Below the pieces are notes generated by a model that saw only the letters and a list, made by a program, of their open reading frames with translations, was not told the origin of the DNA and did no database searches. This document shows positions 1 to 9,488 of a stretch of 64,000 nt of DNA, one piece after another (position 1 is the stretch's first letter; each line of letters starts with the position of its first letter). Source of the stretch: Symsagittifera roscoffensis (lineage: Eukaryota > Xenacoelomorpha > Acoela > Convolutidae); the NCBI RefSeq assembly GCF_963678635.1, contig NC_087070.1:24289419-24353418 (forward strand), read 5' to 3'. A program made the translations under genes and the position numbers.

Positions 1-76
1 AAACATTTTGATGAAGCAGTCTCGGATCAATTGAGTAACGTAGAAATCAAGATGGCGCCTCAAGAGGCGTGCTCAG
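1..76 (+). CDS. Possible upstream exon of the GPCR gene, 5' end outside window
   Basis: This open segment reads KHFDEAVSDQLSNVEIK and then MAPQEACS, followed by a possible donor (TCAG|GTATGG) at 76/77. The donor leaves one base of a codon (phase 1). The acceptor of the TM1 exon at 7079 needs exactly one base, so the two would join in frame as Asp. A hydrophilic stretch here would suit the extracellular N-terminus of the receptor. The first base of the window is already coding, so the start codon and the acceptor are not visible. A decayed copy lies near 1377-1440, where an acceptor-like CCCAG precedes the same sequence. Phase agreement alone has a one-in-three chance and the segment has no recognisable domain, so assignment to the GPCR is an inference. 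Confidence 0.3.
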
Positions 77-477
77 GTATGGTTTTAAATATTATAAATA
101 TTTCATATCTTTCGTTCAGGAGCAGAGATAAATCAAGCGATATTTTTAAATACCTGAATTTCTGCGGGAAAAAAACTCTCGTAAATTTAAATTTTAAATC
201 ACAAAAGGTGAGTCCCAATTCTACAGAATGAGCCTTGTGAAAGAAATCTGATGCAATCATGGGTCCTCAGAAAACTATTGTAATGCACTAACTGCCAAAA
301 CTTAACTTTTGAGGCTTAGCTTTATTTTAGCTTTAGCCTCAGCTGAAGTGATCGAGAGGAGGAAACAAAAAATTTTACTTATTATTGTCGATCTTTTTTC
401 AACTTAAATTAAATAAACACCCTTATTTTATGGAGCCTAGTTGTGAACGAAAAACGTTTTTTTGCCATTTTTCCCAG

Positions 478-594
478 GTGATACATCTTCGAGAACTGAG
501 AGTTGACGAAGTGGCAGATGTTTCACTTTTGGTTGCTGAGGATTTTCTGGGGACCGTAACTTTAGATGAAATGAAATTGCAAGATTGTAATTAA
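478..594 (+). CDS. Weak candidate exon, unrecognised
   Basis: After a polypyrimidine-like tract ending CCCAG, an open frame reads VIHLRELRVDEVADVSLLV and on to LQDCN with a TAA stop at 592-594. It is acidic and has no domain I recognise. Read in the phase required by the donor at 76/77 it meets a stop after nine codons, so it is not a simple continuation of the exon at 1-76. Only its 3' part has a match in the right-hand duplicate. It could be a terminal exon of another transcript or chance. Confidence 0.18.
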   Translation: MIHLRELRVDEVADVSLLVAEDFLGTVTLDEMKLQDCN

Positions 595-985
595 ATGAAT
601 TTTCGAAAAAAAAATTCAGTTACATATTAGCCAATCAAATTACCCGATACTAAAACTAAGTAAATTATTTTGGTTCTCTATCTCATTGTTATAATTGAGA
701 AAATTGTTGTAAATCAGTTTTTTTGGGTTTTAATCAGTTTTTTGTTCTATAAAAGGAAAAAATTATAAATATACATGCATCAGCCACAGCGAAATGCTTT
801 TCCTCAACTGTACTTCTAAAATTTTTTTTAGAAGCACGCCATAACGCCTAAAAATTACCAAAATTTTGTGCTAATTTATCAATATGCTGTTTCATACAGC
901 CCCGGTTTCTGCTTTTGCCTACTTTCTTATCTGTTACTTTCTGCATATACATACCCCAGCACTGAAGCAAAGTAACGTCCATAAT

Positions 986-1364
986 GGGGACATCGTGATA
1001 AGCATGTGTGCTTTTAGTATGCCCCATTTGATCTGATTAGTTGTTCAATTAATACATAGTGTTTTCGCACTATGTATTAAATTTGGCACTTTTTAGTTTA
1101 CATAGCGCTTGGGGGATGATTGAACACTACGGCATCGGTTTTCAAATGCAGTTGGAACGTTCCGGAATTCACTTTGATACGAGCAGCTTGTTTTATAATG
1201 TTTTGTTCGTTTCAATTTTTAATTCAAAAGATCCATTTTGAAACTTTCAATTTCCAATTTGTAATGTTATCAAACTGCAATAGAAGTTTAGTACTCTTTC
1301 ATCATATACTCCTTGGATAATTAAACCACTCAGTTATTTCAGCTTTTTTTGTAAATTTTCCCAG
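986..1364. other. Spacer between duplicates; contains a perfect hairpin
   Basis: No gene is seen. The only structure is a perfect 13-bp inverted repeat, TTAATACATAGTG at 1049-1061 and its complement at 1068-1080, with a TTTTCG loop. Confidence 0.7.
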
Positions 1365-2250
1365 GAAACTATGCTGAAGCAATCTCTGGTAGAATAAGTA
1401 AAGTAGAAATCATGGTGAGTCCCTTAAGAAGCGTGCTCAAGTATGAATAAAAAAATTTTCACAAGAATTCACGAGAAAAAATATATCAATCGATAATATA
1501 TGCTGAATTGTTGCGGAAAAATTGACTTTTAATCTTTTATCGCAAAAAATGGTACGTCATAATTCACTGACCTGGAAAAAAACTGGTGCCAACCATGAAA
1601 AAACCCAATTTTAAAACCAAAAAGTCAATTTGACTGTTGAGGATTTTCATGAAGGTTAGCATGAAGATGAAGTTGGATTTAAAATGAATTTTTCGAAAAG
1701 AAGTTCAATTACATATTGACTAATCCGATTTCCCACTCTAATACTTAACAAAATATTCCGGACTTCTATCTCATTGTGGTATCTGAAAAATTTGTTGTAA
1801 ATGAACAATTACGGCTTTAAATCAGTTTTTGGTCTAAAATAATAGTAAAAATGAAAAAATAGTCAATTATCTGGCATAAAATGGCCAAACAAGTTCAACT
1901 ATATATTAGCCAATCCGATTTTGCAATACTAAGTAAAACAATTGGATTCTCTATCTCGTTTTTATAAATGAGAAAGTTGCTGTAAAACAATTTTTTTTGA
2001 GTTTTAATCAGTTTTTTGTTTTTAAATAACAGTAAAAATGAATAAATAGTCATTTATCTGCCACAAAAAGGTCATGGCGAATTATTTTTCCAGAACTGTA
2101 CTTCCAGAATAAATATTAAAAGCTCGAGATAACGCCCAAAAAGTTAGAAATTGTGTATGCTGTTTTACACAGCGTCGATTTTCTGTTTTCCCCTAATTTC
2201 TTTTCAGTTATTTCATTCATGTAAGCCAATCAGCACTGAAGCAAAATAAT
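1365..2250. repeat. Right copy of the segmental duplication
   Basis: This is the diverged partner of 1-985. It also contains its own internal tandem duplication: about 1705-1885 and 1888-2075 both run from GTTCAA(T/C)TA through CTATCTC, GTTGTAAA/GCTGTAAA, AATCAGTTTTT and AGTAAAAATGAA-AAATAGTCA, a unit of about 185 bp. The left copy carries only one such unit. Confidence 0.7.
1377..1440 (+). pseudogene. Decayed duplicate of the exon at 1-76
   Basis: An acceptor-like TTTTCCCAG is followed by sequence aligning with 1-76 and reading NYAEAISGRISKVEIM. A one-base shift relative to the left copy occurs just after this, in the GTGAGTCCC stretch. The donor GTATGG of the left copy is GTATGAA here. The loss of frame shows this copy is not a usable duplicate of the same exon. 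If the exon at 1-76 is not real, this is just part of the duplicated DNA. Confidence 0.35.
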
Positions 2251-3345
2251 CTTGAATATAATAATCCGGACAACTGTAATCGATTTTAATGAATGGGACT
2301 ATGATCTTTTCCTTAAAATAAGCCTGAAGTTTTCGAGCACATTTCAGTGTCAATTTGAAATTCAAGAGTGGCGTTTGCAAAACTGAGATTTACTTTGGGC
2401 GTATTTTAAAAACTTCATATCTAGGTTTTACTGAGTACCTTTTACACTTCAAACTCTTGTTCTCCCCTCAGATAGCTCTTTTCCCTTCCTTAAAATTTAG
2501 CAAACTCTCCCCACTCCCCACTCCCCCTTACCCGTGGTGGGGTAACTGTGAGTGTAGATGTGTGTATGTGTAGGGGACTAAAATGGGGGGGGGGGGGGGG
2601 GCGTAGGAAAAAGGAGTATTTGTGGCGTTGGATAGGAGATAAGGACGTGGGGTAAGCGAGTCTGTGCAAAAGGTATAGTTGTGAGGAGAGCAATTATATG
2701 TTGCTGCGGGGAAAGGGTGGCCAACTTTCAGAAGACGCGATGCAAAAGGTTATAATAATAGCAATTGTCCTTTCTGCGATTCGCAGAGGATCTGTGAAAG
2801 GCTATCCAGGCCGTCAATTTTGCGTCTAGAACTTTCATTTCCCAAATCCATCAATCTTTGTTATCTTAGAAAAATCTTGAGGAATCTTGATCATATCTTA
2901 ATGAAAATCTTGGCTGTCTTGGCAAGTTCTTGCCAAAGAGTCTTGGAAGATAACAAAGATTCTTCAAGACGATTCAAAGAATCTTGAAGAAAAAACAAGG
3001 ATAGCGAAGATTTTAAAAAAAGATTTTTTGACGATTTACGAAGAATCTTAATTGATTGATTGCCCAACACTGCTTTTGAACTGAGAATCATAACAAAAAC
3101 TTCATGTCAGAAATTCATGTCGAAAGATCCACTTTCTGACATCACATCAACTCGCAGGTGTATTTGCACAATTATAGAAACAGATTTCCATACTAACAAC
3201 TCTAAAAAAAATGTTCAAAACATTAACTATCAAAAAAAATTTCACACAAACTTATTAATAATTTAAAACCTTCGAACACGTTGTTCGATGCAAACTTTAG
3301 ACAAAGAGGAAGCATAGTTTCGCATCATTTGCAATACAGCGCAAG
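2251..3345. other. Non-genic stretch with poly-G and AATCTTGA-type repeats
   Basis: No gene is seen. 2500-2650 is G/C-skewed: CCCCACT repeats, GTGTGTATGTGT and a run of 17 G at 2585-2601. 2840-3060 is rich in diverged copies of AATCTTGA and its complement, including the hairpin TTGGCAAG-TT-CTTGCCAA at 2919-2936. The short open frames here show no domain and are compositional. Confidence 0.6.
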
Positions 3346-3649
3346 CAGGGTTGCGTGTTTAAAATTAACCTGATTTAAATCGATGATTCAAATCCGATTT
3401 TAATCAAAAAACAAAATTCAAAAAAATCAACTGCGCAAGTTTATTGCGTCATCCTACCGCGGTAAACAATTATATGTTCAACAAATATTCGTGTGTTCTG
3501 CTTTCGGGTGCTGAGTTAGTAATTTCACTTGAATTGAATGATTCTTGAAATAAAAACGTTTTCAATAAAAATCTAAAAAATCAAGGAAAAACAATAAAAA
3601 TCGGATTCAAATCAATTAAGAATATACATCAGATTTTTATGCAACCCTG
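3346..3649. mobile_element. hAT-type MITE, 304 bp
   Basis: The element begins CAGGGTTGCGT and ends ATGCAACCCTG, which are terminal inverted repeats of the CAGRG type seen in hAT transposons. The 8 bases on each side are AGCGCAAG (3338-3345) and AGCGCTAG (3650-3657), a 7/8 match to the 8-bp target duplication expected of hAT. Inside, AAATCCGATTTTAAT and its partner AAAATCGGATTCAAATC extend the inverted symmetry. There is no coding capacity. Confidence 0.75.
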
Positions 3650-3957
3650 AGCGCTAGCGTGGCAATTCAAGCTGGCGCACAAAAAAAAAGAGACGGAAGT
3701 AACTAAAAAAATATAGTCCTGAGAAGCTTGACTACGGGCTTACTCTTAAATTGGCTATGAAATGTTTTTAAAAATTAAGAAATTTTTTTCGGCTGTTTTT
3801 AAAGATTGTGAATACTCTTTGAAAAATCATGAATAGTCTTGGAAACTAATTCCTCTGTTGAGCTGCCTCAGCCATCGCACACTTTTTTCAGACGTATTCA
3901 TGTAGTTGGGAGGCTTAGGTACCTTGGAAAAAGCCGCAAGTATTGTAAACTTTCTTT
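3650..3957. other. AT-rich spacer, nothing recognised
   Basis: No gene or repeat family was recognised, apart from short matches to the AATCTTGA-type words of 2840-3060. Confidence 0.5.
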
Positions 3958-4631
3958 CCCGCACCGAGCGCCCATGGATCATAATCGATTATATTAACAT
4001 AATATGGTCAGCATCTATAAAATGACAAAATAATCGATTATAATGCATTAAAAATGGATTATAATCCTAAATTTTTTTATCCCAATAAAATCCTTTTTAA
4101 TCGATTATAATGGATTTTTTCGAGGGCTTATTCATGAAATTTACAATTTTGTTCAAAATTATTTCATTTCCTGTTTTGTGTAGTTGCTACGTGTTATGTT
4201 TCATAAAATGTTACATTTCAGAAAAAATTTTATTTATTTTTTGTCTCTACTTTTTCTAATTCATCGCAGTTTAAAACTTCATTTTACTGTTTTTTTTACC
4301 ATATAAATCGCTAAAAAAATAATCGAATTTAGTTGAAAAAATGAAATGGATTATAATCAATTATAATGGATTATAATGGATTTTCATTTCAAAATAATCA
4401 ATTATAATGGATTATCTTGGCAAAAAAAAATCGATTTCAGTGACAAACATAATGGATTATTATCGATTATAATGGATTATAATGGATTATTTTTGTTCAA
4501 AAATAATCGATTATAATGGCTATATAATCAATTTCGTGGTCTGAATTTTACATCAGTAATGGATTATAATCGATTATTTTGTCTCGGGAATCCATTATAA
4601 TCGATTAGAATCCATGGGTGCTCGGTGCGGG
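3958..4631. mobile_element. TIR element filled with the palindrome ATAATCGATTAT
   Basis: The ends are CCCGCACCGAGC and GCTCGGTGCGGG, and the inverted match continues inward through CCATGGAT and TAATCGATTATA with few mismatches. The 674-bp interior has many copies of ATAATCGATTATAATGG, whose first 12 bases are a perfect palindrome, with GGATTATAATGGATTATAATGG between them. No clean target duplication was found: CTTTCTTT on the left and CTATCTTT three bases outside the right end are similar but offset. There is no coding capacity. The superfamily is unknown. Confidence 0.65.
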
Positions 4632-5527
4632 TTGCTATCTTTGATAAATCTTCAATAGTTTTCAAGATCTTGCCAACATTTCTAAGATGACTGGACTTGG
4701 GGTATTGGTTATAAATATAAAGAGAGATATTGAATGACTGAAAGATATTATTTAGATAATTGAGCAAATTGAAAAAAGTTCTCTAACAAAGATGGTTTAG
4801 ATAATTGAGCTAATTGAAAAAAGTTCTCCAAAAAGATATACAGACGATAATCTTTTATAATTCACTAAAATGCATTTAAAATTTTTTCGCTTCCAAGTGA
4901 TTAGAAGGTACTTGAATCCATTCCAAATTCTTTTCTCCCGGAAACATCTTTGCGGGGCTGTTTGTCATTTGGGTGGTCTCTATGATATCACTGCTAATAA
5001 GAATAAAATCAGTCTTGTTAATTGAAAAGAAGCTCGCGTTATGTTCCCAAGTGGACCATAATTTGGATCAAATGTCCCCCTACGCCACCCAGTAAATAAA
5101 ACCCACCTTTATAAGTAACTAGTTCAGAGGTAAAGCAGATGCAAATTTTGTACGATTTTGTAAGATTATTTGCTACTAAAGTTCCCTAACTTTACATAAA
5201 ATGATAATTCGAGACGCCTGATTGGTTTGAGCTCAAGGCGTTCTTATCTTTCATATAGTGTTCAAAACTTTAAAATCGCACTATGCCTGGGAACTAGCAC
5301 AATTATTCCGCCATCATCATTTCGTTGAAAATAAAAATTTAAGTTAGTTGCTGAAAACATGTATTTCTATCTTGCTCCAATTTGTCGTAGTTGTTTGTTC
5401 GTTTGAACTACTTCAGGATCTACTTAACCATCTCCCTCCCCTTTTCAGAAAGGAGAGTGATTGTCAAGTAGATTAAGCTAGTAGAGTTTTCGACCAATCA
5501 GAATGCTGCAATAAAATTAGAAATCTC
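4632..5527. other. Non-genic spacer
   Basis: No gene is seen. Near 5417-5505 a region starting GATCTACTTAACC and ending CAAGTAGATT forms an imperfect inverted repeat of about 23 bp. Confidence 0.5.
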
Positions 5528-6462
5528 CCCGGGTTGACCTCCATAGACAAAAATAATAATCATACAATTCCATAAACTAAGTCTATGAAAAAATACTAAT
5601 CGTACAAATTTCATACATTTTGCTAAAATGGTGTCATTGAATTTTCGAACAACTTTTTTCTTGTTTTGGCATAAAATTCGGTGTATCGTACTAAATAAAA
5701 AACGAAAATTTTTGTCAAAAAAAAATGCTAATCATACAATTTCCATATATGGAAAATGTATGAATAGCATTTTTTTGATGGCGACGTATTTTTGAAATTG
5801 CCCCCAAACATTTTTTTGTGTTTATTTTCAACCGCAAATTGATTTTCGTACTCAAACAAACATTTTTTGAAAAAAAATTTTTGCATGCAAAATTTAATTT
5901 TTTGTGTGTATAACGTAGTCCTGGATATACTAATATTGGATTATTTTTCCTTTTCTCTTCATAACTTTTGTCAAAAACGCTTAAAATTCCTCTTTCTTTT
6001 TCTTTTGAATGACATGTTTTTGTATGCCTTGATCAATATCTGGTAATTTAAAATTTCAAATTTAAGAAGTAATCATCTTTGAAAGTTTTTGCCAAAATTT
6101 AAAATTTCGTTACTTTCATTAGATTATTTGTGTGAGACCGAATTATAACTTTCAGGCTGTTTCATATGCATTTTTAATGCGCAACGGCCAAACCTTTGGT
6201 TACTACGTTTGTGTAACCAAGGTTGATGTCATTTGTGTTCGGTTACGAACACAACCAAAAAATTTTGAGAAATTAAACTGTAAAAAATCAATATTTTTGG
6301 TTTATGGTAAAATGCTAGTCATAAAATTTCCATATATGAAAAAAATACTAATCATAGACCTTTCATGCAATTTTCTGTACTTATGGAATTGCATGAAAAG
6401 TGTATGATTAGCATTTTTCAATATATGAAAATTGTATGACTAGCATTTTTGGTCAACCCGGG
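5528..6462 (+). mobile_element. CCCGGGTT-ended palindrome-rich element, copy 1 (935 bp)
   Basis: The element starts CCCGGGTTGACC and ends GGTCAACCCGGG. The outer 150-250 bp at both ends are built from AATCATACAATT, CCATA and their complements, including a near-palindrome around 5735-5765 (CATACAATTTCCATATATGG). A second copy in the opposite orientation lies at 56172-57101, matching in the middle through words such as TTTTGCATGCAAAA and ATAACGTAGTCCTGGAT. Flanking bases are TC on both sides here and TA in the other copy. A 91-codon open frame inside (6132-6407) is not conserved as protein and is not annotated as a gene. Confidence 0.7.
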
Positions 6463-7078
6463 TCAATACAAAGCTCTAGTGCTAATTTATTGTATTTGTT
6501 TATAGGGGTGGATATTTTTAAGTAGATACCATAGGGGAGATTGTTAGTTAGATCCTACTACAAAGCAACATCAGAAATAAAATGAAAATATTTTTTTTCC
6601 ATATCTCCTGTCTCATCAAGATTGTTAATTATTGAAATATCCAATTTATTGTTTTCAATCACCCGTATTATAATAGTAGTATCAGCCCAAATTCCAATTC
6701 AAATTTTTGCCTACTGACTTTCTTTGAAAAATGTAAAGGATCTTGTCAACTATTAACCTCATTTCAGTTTTCCGAAAACTAACTCTGGGTGCCACATTTT
6801 GAATAGCTTTAAATTTCAGATAAAATAACTAATCAAATTTCTTGAAGTTTGTCTTATATAAATAGTCAGTAATACAAAAACGAACGCCCAAAAACGAAAA
6901 CCGAATTTTGAACATTTTTGAATTGCACATCCATACAGAAATGGTTGTCAAAAATAATAATGCATAGAGGAGGAAATTGTTAATAAAGTCAAAAATGGGG
7001 GAATTTGAAAAAAAAAATTGGATTTAACATAGGAGCAGTGTTGTCACTGTTTCATATTTTTTGTGTTTGCCTTTGCAG
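6463..7078. other. Non-coding, probably intronic
   Basis: No gene is seen. The last 20 bases form the pyrimidine-rich tract and CAG acceptor of the TM1 exon. Confidence 0.5.
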
Positions 7079-7246
7079 ACCTTGCCACTGGGATGAGGAA
7101 GCACAACAAACACGTTGAGTCTCTACGAGATGATACACTGTTCCATGATGAGTACACAGTTCGTATAATCGGCCAGTTGCTCATTCTTCTCATTGCAGTC
7201 CCTCTGAACAGTATCGCCATCTACTCTTTCTGGGGCATACACGCAG
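7079..7246 (+). CDS. Class A GPCR exon encoding N-terminal tail and TM1 (GnRH-receptor-like)
   Basis: The exon is bounded by a good acceptor (TTTGCCTTTGCAG|AC) and donor (ACGCAG|GTGATA). After a charged stretch (MRKHNKHVESLRDD) and DEYTVR comes a single hydrophobic helix, IIGQLLILLIAVPLNSIAIY, with the Asn expected at position 1.50 of class A receptors, followed by SFWGIHA. Length and position fit an extracellular end plus TM1. The donor is phase 1 and joins in frame to the exon at 25867, whose TM2 is GnRH-receptor-like, so both probably belong to one plasma-membrane peptide-hormone receptor coupled to G proteins. The acceptor also needs one preceding base, as offered by the possible exon at 1-76. 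No start codon or signal peptide is visible in this exon. Confidence 0.7.
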
Positions 7247-8121
7247 GTGATAACAACATTAACAACTATTTCCGAATTACTGACAGTATGAATAGGCGTC
7301 AGCAAACTTTTTTATCCTAAATGAAAAACGGGGAGGTATATATAAAATTTTGAGTGAAAGGGATTGATTTTTGGTTTTTCTTACTGACTGAAGTGATGAT
7401 TTCCCAGATCTCTCTAACTACAAAACGACCCAGTTTTGAAAACAGTTCCTGACGCTGGCAAATTTTCCATGAAACTGAAAAAGAATAGTTTTTAACCCTA
7501 GCCATTGCGTCCAAAATTAGTAAGCAATGACGACAAAGGCACATCGGAGTTGGTCAGCAAGAATTTGCTGTCTTGAATATTGCCTTGAATATTGACAAAG
7601 GCACATCGGAGTTGGTCAGCAAGAATTTGCTGTCTTGAATATTGCCTTTTTGATCATGATGAAAATCTAAAATTCCAAAGACAAGTCTTTAAGTATGTTC
7701 CAAAAAGTAAGTAGATTCCACTTACAAAATTTCTGTGGAATCCGCGTACAGATATTTGTAACGTAGATTTTGTCGGCATATTAGTTTGTTGCGGAGATTC
7801 TGCAACGAGCGAATATAAATAGTTTTTCCGGATTCCGCAAAGGTAAGCGGACACCGCAAAAGTAATTAAATTTCGGAAATATATGCGCCTTCTACATACA
7901 ATTTACGGTGTCCACTTACAGTTTCGGATTCTGCAACCGCTTAAGTTTACTAAACACATATATTATCAATTGTTTATGGATTCCACAAACTTTTCCGGAA
8001 TCCGCAAACTTTGGTGCAAATTCCACAACTTTAAGAACGGATTCCGTAAATAAGCCTGTATTTGGAGCGATTTTGGGCAACACAGAGTTTCAGCTATTTT
8101 TCCGTGGGACCCCAAAGGTAA
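7247..8121. other. Start of an 18.6-kb intron: 62-bp duplication and ATTCCGCAA-rich stretch
   Basis: A 62-bp unit beginning GACAAAGGCACATCGGAG is present twice in tandem (from 7532 and from 7594) with almost no change. From 7725 to 8060 the words GGATTCCGCAA, GGAATCCGCAAA and TTGCGGAGATTC recur in both orientations. They reappear after the next element (8690-8750), so that element landed inside this repeat field. No coding exon was recognised. Confidence 0.6.
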
Positions 8122-8668
8122 ACAAGACTGCTCGTATCAGGGCGAAGCCCTGAATGTTCCGACTGCCTTTTAAGGTTTATTGAGCAGCAGTAATACATAA
8201 AAAAAATAAATGAAATGAAATAAAATGAAATTTTTTTTCTAAAATTTTAAATTTTTAATGAAAATCATCCCCCCCACGCCATATAAATTACAAAAAAAAT
8301 AGATTTCGTTCCTTGTAACAAATCAATTATGGCAAATAAGCTTCGTTCAACCAATTTGGAACGATTTATAAGACGGATTAAATCTCGTTTACGCGTTCAA
8401 AGCGCGAATTATATTGCGCGTTAATTGTCCCAAATTGGTCAAAATGGCCAAAATGGCAATCTTTAAACCCTCATAACTTTGCGAAAAATGATCACAGGTG
8501 AAATATCTTTTCAAATTTAAGCTCAGGACAACAATACTTTTTGAATGATATATGATATAAAAAAATTCCGTCAAAAATAGCTAGTTAAAAAGCCGAAATT
8601 TGTCTGAAGAAAAAAAAACCCACCCCGAGCACAAATATTCCGTTACTTTCGTATCGAAAGTCGGAACA
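8122..8668 (+). mobile_element. Dispersed structured repeat (family R1), copy 1
   Basis: The repeat is about 547 bp and closely similar to 9681-10219 and 57371-57904. It starts AACAAGACTGCTCGTATC and ends CGAAAGTCGGAACA. The 5' end holds the hairpin TCAGGGC-GAA-GCCCTGA (8137-8153), TGTTCCGAC (8155-8163) and a CCTTTTAAGG palindrome. The 3' end has the hairpin ACTTTCG-TAT-CGAAAGT (8645-8661) followed by GTCGGAACA, the complement of the 5' TGTTCCGAC. The core contains the ACGCGTT..AGCGCG..CGCGCGTTAA block and CGTCAAAAATGGCTAGTTAAAAAG. There is no coding capacity, no poly-A tail and no clear target duplication. The transposon class is unknown. Confidence 0.7.
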
Positions 8669-9093
8669 ATAAAATTACAGAAAAAAGCAATGATGCGGAT
8701 TTCGCAACAATACTTGCTTTGACCTGTTGCGCACTCCGCTTACAATTCACAAAAAGCACAGATTGTCCTCGTAATGCCGCGGAAGGTATAATATTTTTGG
8801 CAGGAAAAACCAACATATCCTGACGAACCTAAAAAATAACAAAATCTTGTTCATCTTATTTTGGATTGAAAACAAAATGGTTCTTTTAAAAACCTTTAAC
8901 CTTTAATTTTTTTCTCACTTTTCACTTTCAATTCAGGGCAAATTAATTTTCGATGTAACAAAATAATCTTATCAGAAGGAAGTTTGTTCCCTTTTGTTCA
9001 AGAAATTGCGCCCAAAATTATTGGTCCCTTTTGGTCCCTTTTGTTCTCATCACAATTTTTGTCCATTATGGAGAAGTATTTGCCCGATATTCT
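8669..9093. other. Intronic spacer
   Basis: No gene is seen. Remnants of the ATTCCGCAA-type words continue to about 8750. Confidence 0.5.
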
Positions 9094-9098
9094 ATATA

Positions 9099-9488
9099 TG
9101 AAGCGTATGATTTAACCTTGAATTATTTTTGTTTGAAAATCATTTGAACATTCCCTCAATGGTTTTTAGAGCCGAATGAATTCGGTCATTGTTGTGCATT
9201 AAACAATAACTTTCAATTCATTTTAACAACGTATTTTAACCTAATGTTAAATTAGATGGCTAACCACTTCTTTACTAGTTTTTTGTACTAATCATGGTTT
9301 GAAAGCTATCTTATTTTTATTGGCAATTCTACCCTTTTAAACCGAATTTCTGTCAAAACTAGTCATAGTATAAAAGCCAGCCTAACTTCCGTCTTATGTT
9401 TATAATTTAACAATTTAGCTTAATTCCAAATTTGAAATGACGCAAACAAACGAGTTGGATTAACGTTAATTAGAACTTTTCTATTTCA
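9099..9488 (+). repeat. 5' LTR of the decayed gypsy element
   Basis: The LTR begins TGAAGCGTATGATTTAAC and ends TTCTATTTCA. It matches 14810-15158 through TTTGAACAT, ACAATAACT/CGATAACT, TTTTAACCTA, GCTAACCACTTCTTTAC, CTAGTCAT/CTAGTCGT and TAACTTCCG(T/C)CTT. TATAAAAG near 9370 is a plausible TATA element. Confidence 0.8.

Larger units (their letters stand above)
1..985. repeat. Left copy of a tandem segmental duplication
   Basis: The segment aligns in order with 1365-2250. Shared landmarks are GTAGAAATCA plus AAGCGTGCTCA/AGGCGTGCTCA near the start, GTTGAGGATTTT, AAATGAATTTTTCGAAAA, TTACATATTAGCC, AATGCTGTTT(C/A)A-ACAGC and AGCACTGAAGCAAA near the end. The copies have diverged by substitutions and many indels, so the event is old. 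About 380 bp of unrelated sequence separates them. Confidence 0.75.

Noticed and set aside
6132-6407. 91-codon open frame inside the CCCGGGTT element taken as a transposase
   Set aside because: The inverse copy at 56172-57101 does not preserve the frame and no transposase motif is present.
8122-8668. R1 as a hammerhead ribozyme or Helitron
   Set aside because: No CTGATGA..GAAA core is present on either strand, and the ends are not TC..CTRR. The structured ends remain unexplained.
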